From the NCBI GenBank assembly GCA_017529865.1, contig JAFXNA010000034.1, positions 1 to 35,365 on the forward strand: a stretch of DNA of 35,365 nt. Reading direction: 5' to 3'. The notes beneath the pieces were generated by a model. That model made no database searches and was not told the origin of the DNA. It saw only the letters and a list, made by a program, of their open reading frames with translations. Below, one piece after another: positions 25,421 through 33,193 of the stretch (the first letter of the stretch is position 1; every line of letters begins with the position of its first letter). The DNA comes from Bacteroidaceae bacterium. Lineage in GTDB: Bacteria > Bacteroidota > Bacteroidia > Bacteroidales > Bacteroidaceae. The position numbers were made by a program, and so were the translations under genes.

Positions 25421-26845
25421 TTATTGCGCAACCTTCTTTGCTGCAGGCTTTTTGGGAGCGGGAGCCTTTTTCGCAGCAGGCTTCTTTGCAGCTGATGCCT
25501 TGGCTGGAGCTTTGGCAGGTGCAGATGGAGCTTTGTCGACAGATGGATGATACTTCTCGAGTTCGGCCTGAAGTTTCTCTATCTTACGGTCTTTGGCTTC
25601 GATTTCCTCACCTTGGTTCTTGATGGTGGTAAGGAGAGAGTTGAGTTCCTCGTTGTCCATGTCGATTGGATAGAGTGAGTTGACTCGATTGATGAAGTCG
25701 CCCAGGATATTCATATAGTTGGTAAAGGCATCGTAGGGACCATCATAAATGCCGCGACTCATACCCACACTGTTGTGTTTGGTGGTCATGAAGCGGAAGT
25801 TGTTGGATGCCTGCAGATAGTCCCAGTCTTGCTTGATGCGACGATCGGTACAGATGCGTACACGGTCAGCTACGCTGTAAAGCTTGTTGAAGGCTTCACG
25901 CTGCATGACATTACCCAGCCAGCAACTGGTGTCGCGCTCTTCGTCGACCCAACTGCATGGGTATGGAACGGTGAGGCTACCTACTGACTTGCCTTTGCTG
26001 CATAGCTCGGATGGGGTGGAGAAGGTGATGCCGCGTGCCTTGGCGCATGCAGGGATGGCTCTGAGGAACTCAAGGATGTTGCTGCTCAGCGGTTGGAAGA
26101 TGCCGAGTGCGCTGAGTTCCATGAAGATGTTGATGACGTTCTCTTCCTCGGGCAGGGCTGCAATCCAGTCGACATACTTGTCAGCAAAGAGTGGGTATTC
26201 GCTCCAGTCGGAGTTGTTGAAACGCAGACTGATATCGTCGCTCAGCTTATAGTCGCGCAGCAGCAGCTTGAGGTTGGGGTTGAGGGCACAGTTGTAGATG
26301 AAGTGTGGTGACTTCCATCCGAGGATGTGCTTTGCTCCTTCTGTGAGCATTCCTTTGAAGCCCATAGCTGCCACCTGTGCGCCTATATCGTCGGAGTAGA
26401 TGAGCGAACTGTTGCGGAACACCTTGGGGCTTTGTCCGAAGATTTCCTTGATTTTGGCTTTCATACGCAAGCACTCGTCGCGGAAGCTTTCTTCATTGCC
26501 CAGTGCTGCCAGACCATGGCTGTAAGGCTCGCAGAGGAATTCTACGCACCCTGTGGAGTTGAGCTCTTGAAGCTTATCGATGACTTGTGGGGCATGCATC
26601 TCTAACTGTTCGAGACCTACTCCTGAGAGGGAGAGTGCCACCTTGAAGTACTTGCCGTTCTCCTTAGCCATGTCGATGAGTGTCTGCAGGGCTGGGACAT
26701 ACGAGCGTTCTGCTATGTCGTTGATGCTACGTTCGTTTTCATAATCGTCGTAGTAGTAGTGGTCGCGTCCGATTTCGAAGAAACGGTAGCGTTTGAGATG
26801 TATAATCTGATGAATCTCAAAGTATAAACAAATTGTTTTTGCCAT
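25421..26845 (-). CDS. GH57 alpha-amylase-like protein, apparently catalytically degenerate, H1-like tail
   Basis: 474 residues. It begins M-A-K-T-I-C-L-Y-F-E-I-H-Q-I-I-H, the GH57 first conserved region. Where GH57 enzymes have the nucleophile glutamate (region 3), this protein reads V-F-R-N-S-S-L-I-Y-S (about 142-151). Where the acid aspartate sits (region 4), it reads F-M-E-L-S-A-L-G (about 241-248), so E appears replaced by S and D by E. This matches the group of GH57 'amylase-like' homologues reported in Bacteroides. Residues about 400-435 form a coiled coil, and the last 36 are A/K/P-rich, like histone H1. Last gene of the glycogen operon; 13 bases after the glycosyltransferase. Perhaps a glycogen-binding or scaffold subunit. 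Confidence 0.85.
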   Translation of the reverse strand: MAKTICLYFEIHQIIHLKRYRFFEIGRDHYYYDDYENERSINDIAERSYVPALQTLIDMAKENGKYFKVALSLSGVGLEQLEMHAPQVIDKLQELNSTGCVEFLCEPYSHGLAALGNEESFRDECLRMKAKIKEIFGQSPKVFRNSSLIYSDDIGAQVAAMGFKGMLTEGAKHILGWKSPHFIYNCALNPNLKLLLRDYKLSDDISLRFNNSDWSEYPLFADKYVDWIAALPEEENVINIFMELSALGIFQPLSSNILEFLRAIPACAKARGITFSTPSELCSKGKSVGSLTVPYPCSWVDEERDTSCWLGNVMQREAFNKLYSVADRVRICTDRRIKQDWDYLQASNNFRFMTTKHNSVGMSRGIYDGPYDAFTNYMNILGDFINRVNSLYPIDMDNEELNSLLTTIKNQGEEIEAKDRKIEKLQAELEKYHPSVDKAPSAPAKAPAKASAAKKPAAKKAPAPKKPAAKKVAQ

Positions 26846-26858
26846 TGTATATTTGTTT

Positions 26859-28121
26859 TTAGTTAATTCCTAAACATTGATTATAGAGTTTGCGGATGCG
26901 CAGACCTACCTTCTCCCAAGTGATTCCGTCGACTTCTTTCATGCCTTCTTCCTGGAGATACTTGAAGAGCGATTGGTTGGTACAGATGGAGTAGATGGCA
27001 TCTGCCATTGCGTGGATGTCCCAGTAGTCGACCTTGATGACCTTGTCGAGTATCTCGCCACATCCCGACTGCTTGGAGATGATGGACGGGGTGCCGCACT
27101 GCATAGCCTCGAGTGGTGCGATACCGAACGGCTCGCTGACTGACGGCATGACAAACACATCGGAGTTCTTGTAGGTTTCGTACACCTGACGTCCTCGCTG
27201 GAATCCTGGGAAATGGAAGCGGTCGGCTATGCCGCGCTGTGCTACGAGGTCGATCATGGCTTCGAGCATATCGCCCGAGCCTGCCATACAGAAGCGGATG
27301 TTGTGGGTACGCTGGAGTACCAGAGCTGCTGCTTCGACGAAGTATTCAGGGCCTTTCTGCATAGTGATACGTCCAAGGAACGTAACCACTTTCTCTTTCG
27401 AGTGGTCAGGACGTGGTATGTCGAGCAGGTCCTGAGAAAGTGGATACACGGCATTGTGCATAGCAAAACACTTGCGAGGATCCTGATGGTATTCCTTGAT
27501 AACTGTCTGACGGGTCAGTTCGCTCACGCACATGATGCAGTCGGCGTGGTCCATACCGTTTTTCTCGATGGAATAGACGGTAGGGTTGACCTTACCGCGG
27601 CTGCGGTCGAAGTCGGTTGCGTGTACGTGGATGCAAAGAGGTTTACCGCTCACCATCTTGGCGTGAACGCCTGCGGGATAGGTGAGCCAGTCGTGTGCAT
27701 GAATAATGTCGAACTGCTCTGCACGTGCCACTACGCCTGAGATGATGGAGAAGTTGTTGATTTCCTCGTGCAGATTGCCTGGATAGCCGCCTGCAAACTC
27801 CATGCAACCCATATCGTTAGTGTGCATGTAGGAGAAGTCGGCGTAGATGTGGTCACGGAAATGATAGTATTCCTCTGGGGTCATATAGACGGGCATACGA
27901 TGTTTCACGTAGTCGTAGACATGACCTTTATAGACAATCGGCACTTGGTTCATGCCAATTATCTTCAGGAACTTCTCTTCTTCGCCTGTGGGTTTGGGCA
28001 GACAGAAGATGGTTTCCATATCGGGTTGCAGACTCAGTCCCTTGGTGATACCATAGGATGCTACTGCGAGTCCGCCATATATCTTAGGGGGAAATTCCCA
28101 TCCAAACATTAAAACTCTCAT
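26859..28121 (-). CDS. glycogen-synthase-like glycosyltransferase
   Basis: A 420-residue GT-B fold enzyme. The N-terminal donor/acceptor loop reads M-F-G-W-E-F-P-P-K-I-Y-G-G-L-A, close to the K-x-G-G region of glycogen synthases. H-A-H-D-W-L-T lies in the N-domain. The C-domain has V-T-F-L-G-R-I-T-M-Q-K-G and S-E-P-F-G-I-A-P-L-E-A-M-Q-C-G-T-P with the Ex7E pair. It sits between a debranching enzyme and a GH57 protein (gaps of 15 and 13 bases), the usual Bacteroides glycogen cluster, so it probably elongates alpha-1,4-glucan from a nucleotide-glucose. Assignment to GT5 rather than GT4 is not settled by eye. AGGAGGAAACG precedes the ATG. Confidence 0.9.
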   Translation of the reverse strand: MRVLMFGWEFPPKIYGGLAVASYGITKGLSLQPDMETIFCLPKPTGEEEKFLKIIGMNQVPIVYKGHVYDYVKHRMPVYMTPEEYYHFRDHIYADFSYMHTNDMGCMEFAGGYPGNLHEEINNFSIISGVVARAEQFDIIHAHDWLTYPAGVHAKMVSGKPLCIHVHATDFDRSRGKVNPTVYSIEKNGMDHADCIMCVSELTRQTVIKEYHQDPRKCFAMHNAVYPLSQDLLDIPRPDHSKEKVVTFLGRITMQKGPEYFVEAAALVLQRTHNIRFCMAGSGDMLEAMIDLVAQRGIADRFHFPGFQRGRQVYETYKNSDVFVMPSVSEPFGIAPLEAMQCGTPSIISKQSGCGEILDKVIKVDYWDIHAMADAIYSICTNQSLFKYLQEEGMKEVDGITWEKVGLRIRKLYNQCLGIN

Positions 28122-28136
28122 ATCGTTTCCTCCTTA

Positions 28137-30080
28137 TTAATAATTATAGAATTTAGAAAGCAGTTTGTTGACACGCAGAATGGCTGCGACGTTCATTGCA
28201 AACGAGAGTGCACCACGTCCGTGGAACGGTGGGTTACCATCGAACAGTTCGGGCAGGGTGCCGATTCCATGATAGTACATCTCTTCTTCGAGGCCGATGA
28301 GACAACGGTCGACAAAAGAGAGTCCGCTACGCTTGTAGATCTTCATGCAGGTCTCGAGATAGAAGCCGAGCATGAATGGCCACACCGTACCTTGATGGTA
28401 GGCTGCATCGCGCTCTTGCTGTCCGCCCTGATAGATGGGATTGTAGGCTCCGCTCTTAGGTGAGAGTGAGCGAATCCCTTTTGGTGTACGCAATTCCTTG
28501 GTACAGATGTCGAAAACACTTTTGCGCTCAGCCTGTGTGAGGGGTGTGTTCTCGAGCGAGGTAGCAATCAGCATATTAGGCCGTACTTCCCACGAGATGT
28601 TGAACCCATCGACATAATCCATGAGGTAGCCATAGTCGTTGATGAATGTGCTACGGAAAGATTTTCCACATTCTGTAGCTATGTCCTTTAACTCATCGGC
28701 TTCTTTCTGCTTGTTGGAAGACTCCAGCATCTGGGCGGCAAAGATAAGAGCGTTGTACCACAGGGCACAGATTTCGACTATGTAGCCTGTGCGAGGCACG
28801 ACTGGACGACCGTTGATGGTGGAGTTCATCCATGTGGCAGGATGTTCCTGACCATTGGTGTATAGTAAACCATTCTCGTGCAGAGCGAGGTTAGGATGCT
28901 TTCCTTGACGGATATAGTTGACAATCTTTTCAACCAATTTCCCATAGCGTTTCACAGCATCGTTCATGTCAACCATACGAGCATATTGCTGGATGCACCA
29001 AACTGCCCACAAAAGAATGTCGGGGGCATCCATTTCGTAGATTTTCACGGAGATAGGTTTCCCTGCAATAAAGTCGTTGATTGCTTTCTCTGCTGTCTTC
29101 ATAGCGCTGATGTAACGTTCTGTTTCATCGTTTGCTAATGTCAGTCCAGGCAGCGATACGAAGGTGTCGCGTGCACGAGCCTTGAACCAAGGATAGCCAG
29201 CCAAGATATAGTGCTCACCTTTTTTCTTGTTGTGGAACTGATGAGCTGCATTAATGAGGCACTGATGGAAACTGTCGCGTGAAGTATGTACTTCCACTTC
29301 CTCATCGAATGTCTTCTTCAGCGAGCGTGTGTTGATCTCTTCCAGTCCGGCAGCAAAGATAACGCTTTCGCCCTTCTTGATGTTGAATTCGAAATAACCA
29401 GGCACATAGAGGTCTTCGATGTAGTCGTATCCCAATTCCTGGTCTTTGGGATACTCGATTCCCTTGTACCAGTTAGGCTCGAAGATATATTCTGCCTTCT
29501 TGTTGGTTTGCATATAGAGGTCGGGGTAGCCATCGTACATGCAGGTCTTGATGCCATTGTCAACCTCTTCATAGTTGCGATTCGCAGCAGCATTCTCGTG
29601 AGTCAATTGGTTGGCCGCACGGAATGCCAGGAACGGACGCAGACGAAGGGTAGTGACAGAATGGGCGTCAACCAACGTGTAGCGTATCAAGACACGGTTG
29701 TGAAAATGCTGGAATACCTTTTCCTTTTTTAGGATGACGCCACCCACACGATAGAGGGTTGTCGGCACTTTGTCCCAGATGAATTCACGAATATATTTAT
29801 GCCCATTAGGGCTGAACACATCGCCGGCATACTTGTGCAGTCCCAGATTGAATTCAGCACCATGTTGGATGACTGTCTCATCAAGCGATGAGAGCAGCAC
29901 ATGGTTTTTGTCGTCAATCTCAGGAACAGGAACCACCAGTAAGCCGTGGTATTTGCGAGTGTTGCAATCAACAATTGATGACGAAGAATATGCACCCGAA
30001 CGATTGGTGCGAAGAATCTCTTTTGGCAGAGCTTCTTGAAGATTTGTCAACAATGTTTTTTCAAATTGTAAGTAACTCAT
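28137..30080 (-). CDS. glycogen debranching enzyme (GH133 amylo-alpha-1,6-glucosidase)
   Basis: 647 residues. The N-terminal GDE domain (about 15-230) contains T-N-R-S-G-A-Y-S-S-S-S and T-R-K-Y-H-G-L-L-V. The C-terminal (alpha/alpha)6 domain has A-G-Y-P-W-F-K-A-R-A-R-D-T-F, D-A-P-D-I-L-L-W-A, T-W-M-N-S-T-I-N-G-R-P-V-V-P-R and H-Q-G-T-V-W-P-F, all typical of bacterial and archaeal GDE. It hydrolyses alpha-1,6 branches. It is the first gene of the three-gene operon, driven by a perfect promoter at 30142-30173, and is divergent from a Crp/Fnr regulator that may or may not control it. Confidence 0.95.
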   Translation of the reverse strand: MSYLQFEKTLLTNLQEALPKEILRTNRSGAYSSSSIVDCNTRKYHGLLVVPVPEIDDKNHVLLSSLDETVIQHGAEFNLGLHKYAGDVFSPNGHKYIREFIWDKVPTTLYRVGGVILKKEKVFQHFHNRVLIRYTLVDAHSVTTLRLRPFLAFRAANQLTHENAAANRNYEEVDNGIKTCMYDGYPDLYMQTNKKAEYIFEPNWYKGIEYPKDQELGYDYIEDLYVPGYFEFNIKKGESVIFAAGLEEINTRSLKKTFDEEVEVHTSRDSFHQCLINAAHQFHNKKKGEHYILAGYPWFKARARDTFVSLPGLTLANDETERYISAMKTAEKAINDFIAGKPISVKIYEMDAPDILLWAVWCIQQYARMVDMNDAVKRYGKLVEKIVNYIRQGKHPNLALHENGLLYTNGQEHPATWMNSTINGRPVVPRTGYIVEICALWYNALIFAAQMLESSNKQKEADELKDIATECGKSFRSTFINDYGYLMDYVDGFNISWEVRPNMLIATSLENTPLTQAERKSVFDICTKELRTPKGIRSLSPKSGAYNPIYQGGQQERDAAYHQGTVWPFMLGFYLETCMKIYKRSGLSFVDRCLIGLEEEMYYHGIGTLPELFDGNPPFHGRGALSFAMNVAAILRVNKLLSKFYNY

Positions 30081-30141
30081 TTTTTTATTTCGTATTGTTA
30101 TGGTTTTCTCGGATTCTTATTGGACTTTCGTTGTCCACCTA

Positions 30142-30173
30142 CAAAATTACGTACTTTTTTTGGTACTTTCAAA
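30142..30173 (-). promoter_or_regulatory. promoter of the glycogen operon
   Basis: Minus-strand TTTG (30170-30173), exactly 20 bases, then TAATTTTG (30142-30149). The spacer contains two GTACTTT steps that form a GTAC...GTAC inverted pair, a possible operator. Confidence 0.8.
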
Positions 30174-30241
30174 GAATATGCGAACTTTTTTGCCATAAAT
30201 GTTTTTTTTCTTTGTTTTTTACATAAAAAAACGCCGTTTTG

Positions 30242-30273
30242 CTTGTTTGTTTGAGCAAATAAGATTAAATTTG
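30242..30273 (+). promoter_or_regulatory. promoter of the Crp/Fnr gene
   Basis: CTTG (30242-30245), a 20-base spacer, TAAATTTG (30266-30273), 22 bases before the ATG. Back to back with the glycogen promoter, about 70 bases between the two -33 elements. Confidence 0.7.
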
Positions 30274-30295
30274 CACACCAAACGATAAACGAGTT

Positions 30296-31000
30296 ATGCC
30301 ATTAAAGAAAACATACAGACGTGAAGCATTATTACGCGAACTTTCACTTTTGACAGGACAAATGACCCGAACTCAGAAAGCGGAATTGTTGTCACATTGT
30401 TCTGTTAAATATTATAAGGCAGGCGAAGTCGTCAGCGGAGATGGCGATGTAGCCGACCGCTTGTTCTTTATATTAAAAGGTGTAGCAAAATGCAGTATTT
30501 GCGGTGATGCTAACAGGTGGCAAACGGTTCGATTAGTGAAAACGGGTGAGTATTTTGGTTACAGAGCTTTTTTTGCTGAGCAGAATCACATGGCCTCATA
30601 TGTTGCAATGACCGAGATGGCTGTCTGTGCCATCCCCATGGATTTCATGAAGCAATGCCTTGATGACAATCCGTTCCTTAAGGATTTCTTCTTGAAACGA
30701 TTGGCGACGGGATTATGGCAAGCCGATTATCGTTTTGTGTGTCTTATCCAGAAGCATTTAAGGGGTAGGATGGCAGCCACATTGCTGAGTCTAGGCGAAT
30801 TCTTTGGTTATAGAGAGGACGGAAAGACCTTGGCTTTTGAAGTGACACGTGCAGAACTGGCGAACTTGGCGAATATGATTACTGCAAATGCCATTCGAAC
30901 TCTTTCTGCGTTTGTGTCAGAAGGTTTGATAACATTAGACAAGCGCAGAATCACAATCCTAGATGAAGCGGCATTACAATATATTAGTACACACGATTAA
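30296..31000 (+). CDS. Crp/Fnr-family transcriptional regulator
   Basis: 234 residues. Residues about 20-140 form a cyclic-nucleotide-binding-like beta roll (V-K-Y-Y-K-A-G-E-V-V, L-F-F-I-L-K-G-V-A-K, T-G-E-Y-F-G-Y-R-A-F). A long helix is followed by a winged helix-turn-helix (about 165-230: F-E-V-T-R-A-E-L-A-N-L-A-N-M-I-T-A-N-A-I-R-T-L-S). There is no Fnr-type N-terminal cysteine cluster, and the R-S cAMP-binding pair is not evident, so the ligand is unknown. It overlaps in function space with its neighbour, a small HExxH protein whose start lies 2 bases after this stop. Confidence 0.9.
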   Translation: MPLKKTYRREALLRELSLLTGQMTRTQKAELLSHCSVKYYKAGEVVSGDGDVADRLFFILKGVAKCSICGDANRWQTVRLVKTGEYFGYRAFFAEQNHMASYVAMTEMAVCAIPMDFMKQCLDDNPFLKDFFLKRLATGLWQADYRFVCLIQKHLRGRMAATLLSLGEFFGYREDGKTLAFEVTRAELANLANMITANAIRTLSAFVSEGLITLDKRRITILDEAALQYISTHD

Positions 31001-31002
31001 CG

Positions 31003-31317
31003 ATGACTATACTGAACCGCTTCATTCCGTTTGGTACCTTTAAGGCTATCAATCTGTGTGGCATCATCTTTACGAAGATGCCATTGCTGCCAAGAGAAGT
31101 GAATCATGAGGTGATTCATACACGTCAGCTGTTGGAGTTGGCAGTATTTGGCTTTTATCTGTGGTATGTGATGGAGTGGGGAATTCGTTATATCAAATAC
31201 CGTAATCTAAAACAGGCTTATTATCAAATCTGTTTTGAGCGTGAAGCATACGCGAATGAATCAGATCTGACCTATCTTAAAAAACGGAAGCCATTTGCTG
31301 CCTTCAAATATCTTTAA
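31003..31317 (+). CDS. small membrane-associated protein with HExxH motif
   Basis: A 104-residue protein translated immediately after the Crp gene. It contains N-H-E-V-I-H-T-R-Q, a perfect HExxH. A hydrophobic helix follows (L-A-V-F-G-F-Y-L-W-Y-V-M-E-W), then F-E-R-E-A-Y-A-N-E-S, where E/A spacing resembles the glutamate ligand helix of gluzincins. This arrangement (zinc motif, helix, ExxA) is that of a minimal membrane peptidase such as the M48/M56 core, but it is very short. I know such proteins only as conserved hypotheticals of Bacteroidales. Coupling to the regulator suggests a shared response. Confidence 0.75.
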   Translation: MTILNRFIPFGTFKAINLCGIIFTKMPLLPREVNHEVIHTRQLLELAVFGFYLWYVMEWGIRYIKYRNLKQAYYQICFEREAYANESDLTYLKKRKPFAAFKYL

Positions 31318-31414
31318 AATGAGCTTTTTGTGCGCTTTATGAGGAAAAGAAGCATGCTTTTTGTGATAGAAACAAACTTTTTTCTTTGGAAATTGAAAAA
31401 AACGTCGAAAAAGT

Positions 31415-31445
31415 TTTGTCAGTTTTAGGAAAAGTACTACCTTTG
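31415..31445 (+). promoter_or_regulatory. promoter of the tRNA-Leu/tRNA-Gly unit
   Basis: TTTG at 31415-31418, 19 bases, TACCTTTG at 31438-31445; the tRNA-Leu 5' end is 45 bases further on. Confidence 0.78.
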
Positions 31446-31489
31446 CAGTCGCAATTCGGCGGAAGAGCATCAAAAATGCCTTGAAAAGG

Positions 31490-31570
31490 GCCCAGGTGGC
31501 GGAATGGTAGACGCGCTCGTTTCAGGTGCGAGTGGTGAGAGCCGTGCAGGTTCGAGTCCTGTTCTGGGCA
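31490..31570 (+). tRNA. tRNA-Leu (CAG)
   Basis: Acceptor GCCCAGG pairs with TCTGGGC (one G-U). Anticodon stem CTCGT/GCGAG, loop TTCAGGT (anticodon CAG), class II variable arm, T arm GCAGG-TTCGAGT-CCTGT. CCA is not encoded. Confidence 0.95.
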
Positions 31571-31593
31571 CAACCAATTAGATTTGCAGACAT

Positions 31594-31629
31594 GCGGAAA
31601 TAGCTCAGTTGGTAGAGCACAACCTTGCC
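31594..31629 (+). pseudogene. 5' half of a tRNA-Gly gene (broken copy)
   Basis: Bases 31592-31629 are identical to 31668-31705, the first half of the intact tRNA-Gly up to anticodon GCC, at an offset of 76. After that the sequence departs; it contains CCAACCTTGGCAAGGT (about 31646-31661), the exact reverse complement of the intact gene's anticodon arm. No T arm or 3' acceptor strand exists. Confidence 0.85.
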
Positions 31630-31669
31630 CCCAGAAATAAGGATACCAACCTTGGCAAGGTGTTAATAT

Positions 31670-31742
31670 GCGGAAATAGCTCAGTTGGTAGAGCACAACC
31701 TTGCCAAGGTTGGGGTCGCGAGTTCGAGTCTCGTTTTCCGCT
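31670..31742 (+). tRNA. tRNA-Gly (GCC)
   Basis: 73 bases; acceptor GCGGAAA/TTTCCGC, D arm GCTCAGTTGGTAGAGC, anticodon stem CAACC/GGTTG with loop TTGCCAA (anticodon GCC), T arm GCGAG-TTCGAGT-CTCGT. CCA is not encoded. Confidence 0.96.
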
Positions 31743-31743
31743 C

Positions 31744-31771
31744 AAAAGTAGCCGAAAGGTTACTTTTTTTT
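31744..31771 (+). terminator. terminator of the tRNA unit
   Basis: AAAAGTAGCC, tetraloop GAAA, GGTTACTTTT, then a T-run. It starts 2 bases after the tRNA-Gly end. Confidence 0.9.
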
Positions 31772-31914
31772 ATGCTATTACCTCTGTCGAAGGTACTTTC
31801 GTTTGACAAAACAAACAAAACATATTTTTGTTTTGTTATGTGCTTACTAATTTGTACTTTGAGCGATGCTCGAAGGTAAATACGCCTCGAAAATAAAAAT
31901 AAATTCTAATTTAT

Positions 31915-31945
31915 TTTGTACTTCGCTCGGCTTTTACTACCTTTG
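31915..31945 (+). promoter_or_regulatory. promoter of the aminotransferase gene
   Basis: TTTG at 31915-31918, 19 bases, TACCTTTG at 31938-31945, 30 bases before the ATG. The preceding stretch 31772-31914 is AT-rich with a small imperfect hairpin (GAGC-GAT-GCTC near 31860) and no gene. Confidence 0.8.
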
Positions 31946-31974
31946 CACTCAAATTAGAAATAACAATATAGACA

Positions 31975-33177
31975 ATGCCGTCAATATCAGTACGAGGCAC
32001 CGAAATGCCTTCATCTCCAATCCGTAAGTTGGCCCCTCTGGCAGAAGATGCTAAGAGAAGGGGAATCCATGTTTATCATCTCAATATCGGTCAGCCTGAC
32101 CTGCCAACTCCGCAGATTGCGCTTGATGCGATGAAAAACATTGATCGTAAGATTTTGGAATACAGCCCAAGTCAGGGCTATAGAAGCTATCGCGAGAAGT
32201 TAGTCGGCTATTATGATAAGTTCAACATCAAACTCACAGCCGACGATATCATCATTACCAGCGGTGGTTCGGAAGCGGTGTTGTTCGCATTCTTGTCTTG
32301 TTTGAATCCTGGCGATGAAATTATCGTTCCGGAACCTGCATACGCCAACTATATGGCTTTTGCCATTTCTGCAGGTGCAGTGATTCGTACGATTGCTACT
32401 ACTATTGAGGAAGGATTCTCTCTGCCAAAGGTTGAGAAATTCGAAGAACTCATTAATGAACGCACGCGTGCTATTTTGATTTGTAACCCAAACAACCCTA
32501 CGGGTTATCTCTACACACGTCGTGAGATGAACCAGATTCGTGATTTGGTGAAGAAGTATGACCTCTATTTGTTCTCCGATGAGGTCTATCGTGAGTTTAT
32601 CTATACAGGTAGCCCATATATTTCAGCTTGCCATTTGGAGGGTATCGAAAACAATGTGGTTCTGATTGATTCTGTATCAAAGCGTTATAGCGAGTGTGGT
32701 ATTCGTGTGGGCGCATTGATTACCAAGAACCAGGAAGTGAGAAAAGCTGTCATGAAGTTCTGTCAGGCTCGACTGAGTCCACCGCTGATAGGCCAGATCA
32801 TTGCAGAAGCATCGCTCGATGTGCCAGAAAGCTACACACGTGATGTATATGACGAATACGTGGAGCGTCGTAAGTGTTTGATTGACGGTCTCAACCGCAT
32901 TCCTGGTGTGTATTCCCCAATTCCAATGGGTGCATTCTATACGGTGGCAAAACTTCCTGTTGATGACAGCGAGAAGTTCTGTGCTTGGTGTTTGTCTGAG
33001 TTCAATTACGAAGGAGAGACTGTCATGATGGCACCAGCTGCTGGTTTCTATACGACTCCTGGTTCGGGACGTAACGAAGTACGAATAGCCTACGTGTTGA
33101 AGAAGGAAGACTTGGTTCGTGCTTTGGTTGTTTTGAAGAAAGCGATTGAAGCTTATCCTGGGCGAGTGATAGACTGA
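31975..33177 (+). CDS. class I/II PLP aminotransferase
   Basis: 400 residues, fold type I. Motifs in order: L-N-I-G-Q-P-D-L-P-T-P near residue 37, Y-S-P-S-Q-G-Y-R-S-Y-R-E, T-S-G-G-S-E-A-V, N-P-N-N-P-T-G-Y, S-D-E-V-Y-R-E-F, and D-S-V-S-K-R-Y-S-E-C-G-I-R-V-G, where the lysine binds PLP. The nearest known type is the aspartate/aromatic aminotransferase group; the substrate cannot be read from sequence. A second in-frame Met at residue 11 is possible, but the first fits the upstream promoter. The permease gene begins 16 bases after the stop, so the two are probably co-transcribed. Confidence 0.93.
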   Translation: MPSISVRGTEMPSSPIRKLAPLAEDAKRRGIHVYHLNIGQPDLPTPQIALDAMKNIDRKILEYSPSQGYRSYREKLVGYYDKFNIKLTADDIIITSGGSEAVLFAFLSCLNPGDEIIVPEPAYANYMAFAISAGAVIRTIATTIEEGFSLPKVEKFEELINERTRAILICNPNNPTGYLYTRREMNQIRDLVKKYDLYLFSDEVYREFIYTGSPYISACHLEGIENNVVLIDSVSKRYSECGIRVGALITKNQEVRKAVMKFCQARLSPPLIGQIIAEASLDVPESYTRDVYDEYVERRKCLIDGLNRIPGVYSPIPMGAFYTVAKLPVDDSEKFCAWCLSEFNYEGETVMMAPAAGFYTTPGSGRNEVRIAYVLKKEDLVRALVVLKKAIEAYPGRVID

Positions 33178-33193
33178 TTATTCAACCAACATC

